This document shows positions 54,990 to 56,407 of a DNA stretch of 56,407 bases, one piece after another; position 1 is the first letter of the stretch; each line of letters begins with the position of its first letter. Position numbers and translations under genes: made by a program. Source of the stretch: Promethearchaeota archaeon (GTDB lineage: Archaea > Asgardarchaeota > Lokiarchaeia > Sigyniarchaeales > SOKP01). The notes beneath the pieces were generated by a model. It worked only from the letters and a program-made list of their open reading frames with translations. It was not told where the DNA came from and ran no database searches. The stretch lies in contig RDOE01000015.1 of the NCBI GenBank assembly GCA_011364975.1, forward strand, positions 1 through 56,407, written 5' to 3'.

Positions 54990-55832
54990 TCATAATAAAA
55001 TATTTAATATAGTCTGAATACCTCCAGCTTCTTCAAGATATTGAGTTGGGGTTTTTTTCATAATGAAGCGTTTTTTATACTCTTCAAAATCCATTTTAAG
55101 GTATTCTTGAATATGAAGAGAATCAAAAGTATAAAAAGGGTAGCAACTCGTTGGATGTGCTCCAAAAGGCAGTTTAACAACCGCATTTGTTGTTTGTAAG
55201 GGTAATTGTGCTTTACCAGGAAGATGCCTAATATCTTCTGTTTCAACTATTTTTTCAGTTATTATAATAGTCTTTTTAGCAGTTTTTGCCATATCATCAT
55301 CCATCCAAACGGCACCAGCTATATTTCCGTTTCCAAATTCGTCAGCATAGGGAACATGTAAAATTGCTACATCTAAATCTATTTTAGGTAATGCAATTAA
55401 CTGAGTATTAGATCCTAAAGGATCAGTGAACACTTTTACGTCTTTTCTAACTTTAGGTAAATCTGTACCAATAATTCCTTTTAATGGCATGAAAGGTACT
55501 TTCAAATAAGAAGCTCTTAATCCAAGTGCTATTGAAGCTTCGCTTTCTTCAGATATATCAATACTTCCAGACTCTACAGCATTTCGATAATTCGGAGCCA
55601 TCCCGAAAATTTCCATACCCACAAAACAAGATTTTATTTTGGAAACACATTTAGCAGCTACAAGCATATCAATTTCAATACCACCCACGAAAGTGCAAAG
55701 CGATAAATCCCTCTTATTTTGCCTTATAATTTCTCTACATGCCCCTATAGGTTTCCTCCAAAAGGATAATCCTCCAATACCAACCAAGTCCCCATTTTGA
55801 ATATTTGTTGATATCGCTTCTTCTAAAGACAT
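54990..55832 (-). CDS. CoA-transferase-fold alpha subunit, IpdA/GctA-like
   Basis: The 280-residue protein begins SLEEAISTNIQNGDLVGIGG, the class-I CoA-transferase alpha start with the GIGG CoA loop. It continues with LSLCTFVGGIEIDMLVAAKC and SGSIDISEESEASIALGLRA, the latter being the segment with acidic residues that in IpdA carries the active-site glutamate (here Glu96 or Glu98 are candidates; not proven). VPFMPLKGIIGTDL follows. First gene of the operon alpha, nitroreductase, beta. Together with the beta subunit's missing glutamate it supports a ring-opening hydrolase rather than a transferase. Confidence 0.87.
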   Translation of the reverse strand: MSLEEAISTNIQNGDLVGIGGLSFWRKPIGACREIIRQNKRDLSLCTFVGGIEIDMLVAAKCVSKIKSCFVGMEIFGMAPNYRNAVESGSIDISEESEASIALGLRASYLKVPFMPLKGIIGTDLPKVRKDVKVFTDPLGSNTQLIALPKIDLDVAILHVPYADEFGNGNIAGAVWMDDDMAKTAKKTIIITEKIVETEDIRHLPGKAQLPLQTTNAVVKLPFGAHPTSCYPFYTFDSLHIQEYLKMDFEEYKKRFIMKKTPTQYLEEAGGIQTILNILL

Positions 55833-56407
55833 TAATTTGCTTTGTCTAATTTACATTCTCCCCATTCAAATTTTAATAAAGATTGAATAATATTTAGAAT
55901 CAATTATTGCTATATTAAAAATTCTAATAATCTTGAATTAAAAAAAAAATCTGATATTTCTTTATAATATATTGTTTCAAGGTATATACCTTCTTTTATT
56001 CAGTTGAAAAGAAGTATTTTCCTCCTCGTATAAATGAAATTTAAAAAGTAATCTCCTTACTAAGTAATGTAATAAGCTATTAGTAAAAATTTTATAATTA
56101 AATTGGCGTTATTTAAAAAAATCTTTCAAATATATTGCTCATAATAATTTTATTTTCTTTTCATAAGATTAACTCTTAATTTATATAAATGTTCTTAGTC
56201 ATCCGATAATTTGTACCTTGAATTACTAACATTATCTTAAATTTTGATACATGAATCTATTCCATTTACATTTTTTCCTCTTATATCTTAAATTCTCCAG
56301 TTTTGACTTTAATCCTTCTTTAATTAAGATTATACCCAAACTCCTAATTTTGAAGATTTATAATTAAATTGAAAACGCTCTTTCGGATTTTAAGATATAA
56401 TTATAAT
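55833..56407. other. Noncoding AT-rich end of the window
   Basis: No open frame with credible coding character is seen in these 575 bases on either strand. The segment next to 55832 must hold the promoter of the CoA-transferase-like operon. The rest is A/T tracts without obvious repeats. A gene on the plus strand could begin just past the window. Confidence 0.5.

Noticed and set aside
53281..55832. Ordinary acetate or glutaconate CoA-transferase
   Set aside because: The catalytic glutamate position of GctB is Ile57 in the beta subunit by hand alignment, so a simple transferase label would be misleading.
55833..56407. Small RNA or tRNA gene in the AT-rich right end
   Set aside because: No cloverleaf, GC-rich stem or CCA-like end could be found; the region is plain A/T tracts.

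Overview
The window is AT-rich DNA that looks archaeal. It has TATA boxes of the TTTATATA type a few tens of bases before genes, ribosome sites built on GAGG or AGGTG, several TTG starts, an 823-residue solute-binding protein held by a C-terminal membrane anchor, a HypA with the archaeal-type insert, and a membrane-anchored tandem winged-helix regulator. The gene mix (lipid and CoA chemistry, many ferredoxin-like proteins, isoprenylcysteine-methyltransferase-like enzymes) fits a heterotrophic anaerobic archaeon, possibly of the Asgard/Lokiarchaeia kind. That placement is inference; no marker gene in the window proves it. I saw no rRNA, tRNA, CRISPR array or transposase.

Layout. 1-7944: an oligopeptide-type ABC importer, with the binding protein divergent from the permease and ATPase genes. 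The ATPase carries an unusual N-terminal membrane domain, and the gene cut by the window start begins the same way. 8121-11245: a small membrane protein, a TetR regulator and an acyl-CoA ligase. 11540-39470: the core of the window. Eleven paralogous proteins share a cysteine-rich module (CxCR...C...C, then CxCCxCCC) followed by a two-cluster ferredoxin. They carry zero, one or two N-terminal SCP2-like lipid-binding domains. A twelfth, more conventional relative (35413-36528) has a different N-terminus. Interspersed are an acyl-CoA dehydrogenase, a GH2 glycosidase, a sialidase-like protein, a Gfo/Idh/MocA oxidoreductase, two sugar or MFS transporters, a ferredoxin-nitroreductase fusion, a HypA and a cyclase-family hydrolase. 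39701-44749: alpha/beta hydrolase, MFS carrier, zinc alcohol dehydrogenase, a stand-alone SCP2 protein and a LarA-like protein. 44753-49218: YeiH-type transporter, threonine-synthase-like enzyme, MeaB GTPase and a second ferredoxin-nitroreductase. 49494-53196: a membrane-anchored HExxH protease, two ICMT-like methyltransferases and a regulator. 53281-55832: a CoA-transferase-fold pair that lacks the transferase glutamate, as IpdAB-type ring-opening hydrolases do, with a nitroreductase gene between the subunits.

How it may work together. The neighbours suggest uptake and deglycosylation of a glycosylated hydrophobic compound, its activation to a CoA thioester, and oxidation or reduction followed by thioester cleavage. 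The SCP2-ferredoxin proteins could hold the hydrophobic intermediate next to iron-sulfur clusters. Each copy may have its own ligand. This is a hypothesis; what is seen directly is the repeated architecture. A near-palindromic element (arms close to TAAATGNCC and GGNCATTTA, three-base spacer) lies 60-72 bases upstream of four separate SCP2-ferredoxin or ferredoxin-only genes and may be their common operator. One paralogue (30862-32043) is visibly GC-richer than all its neighbours and looks recently acquired.
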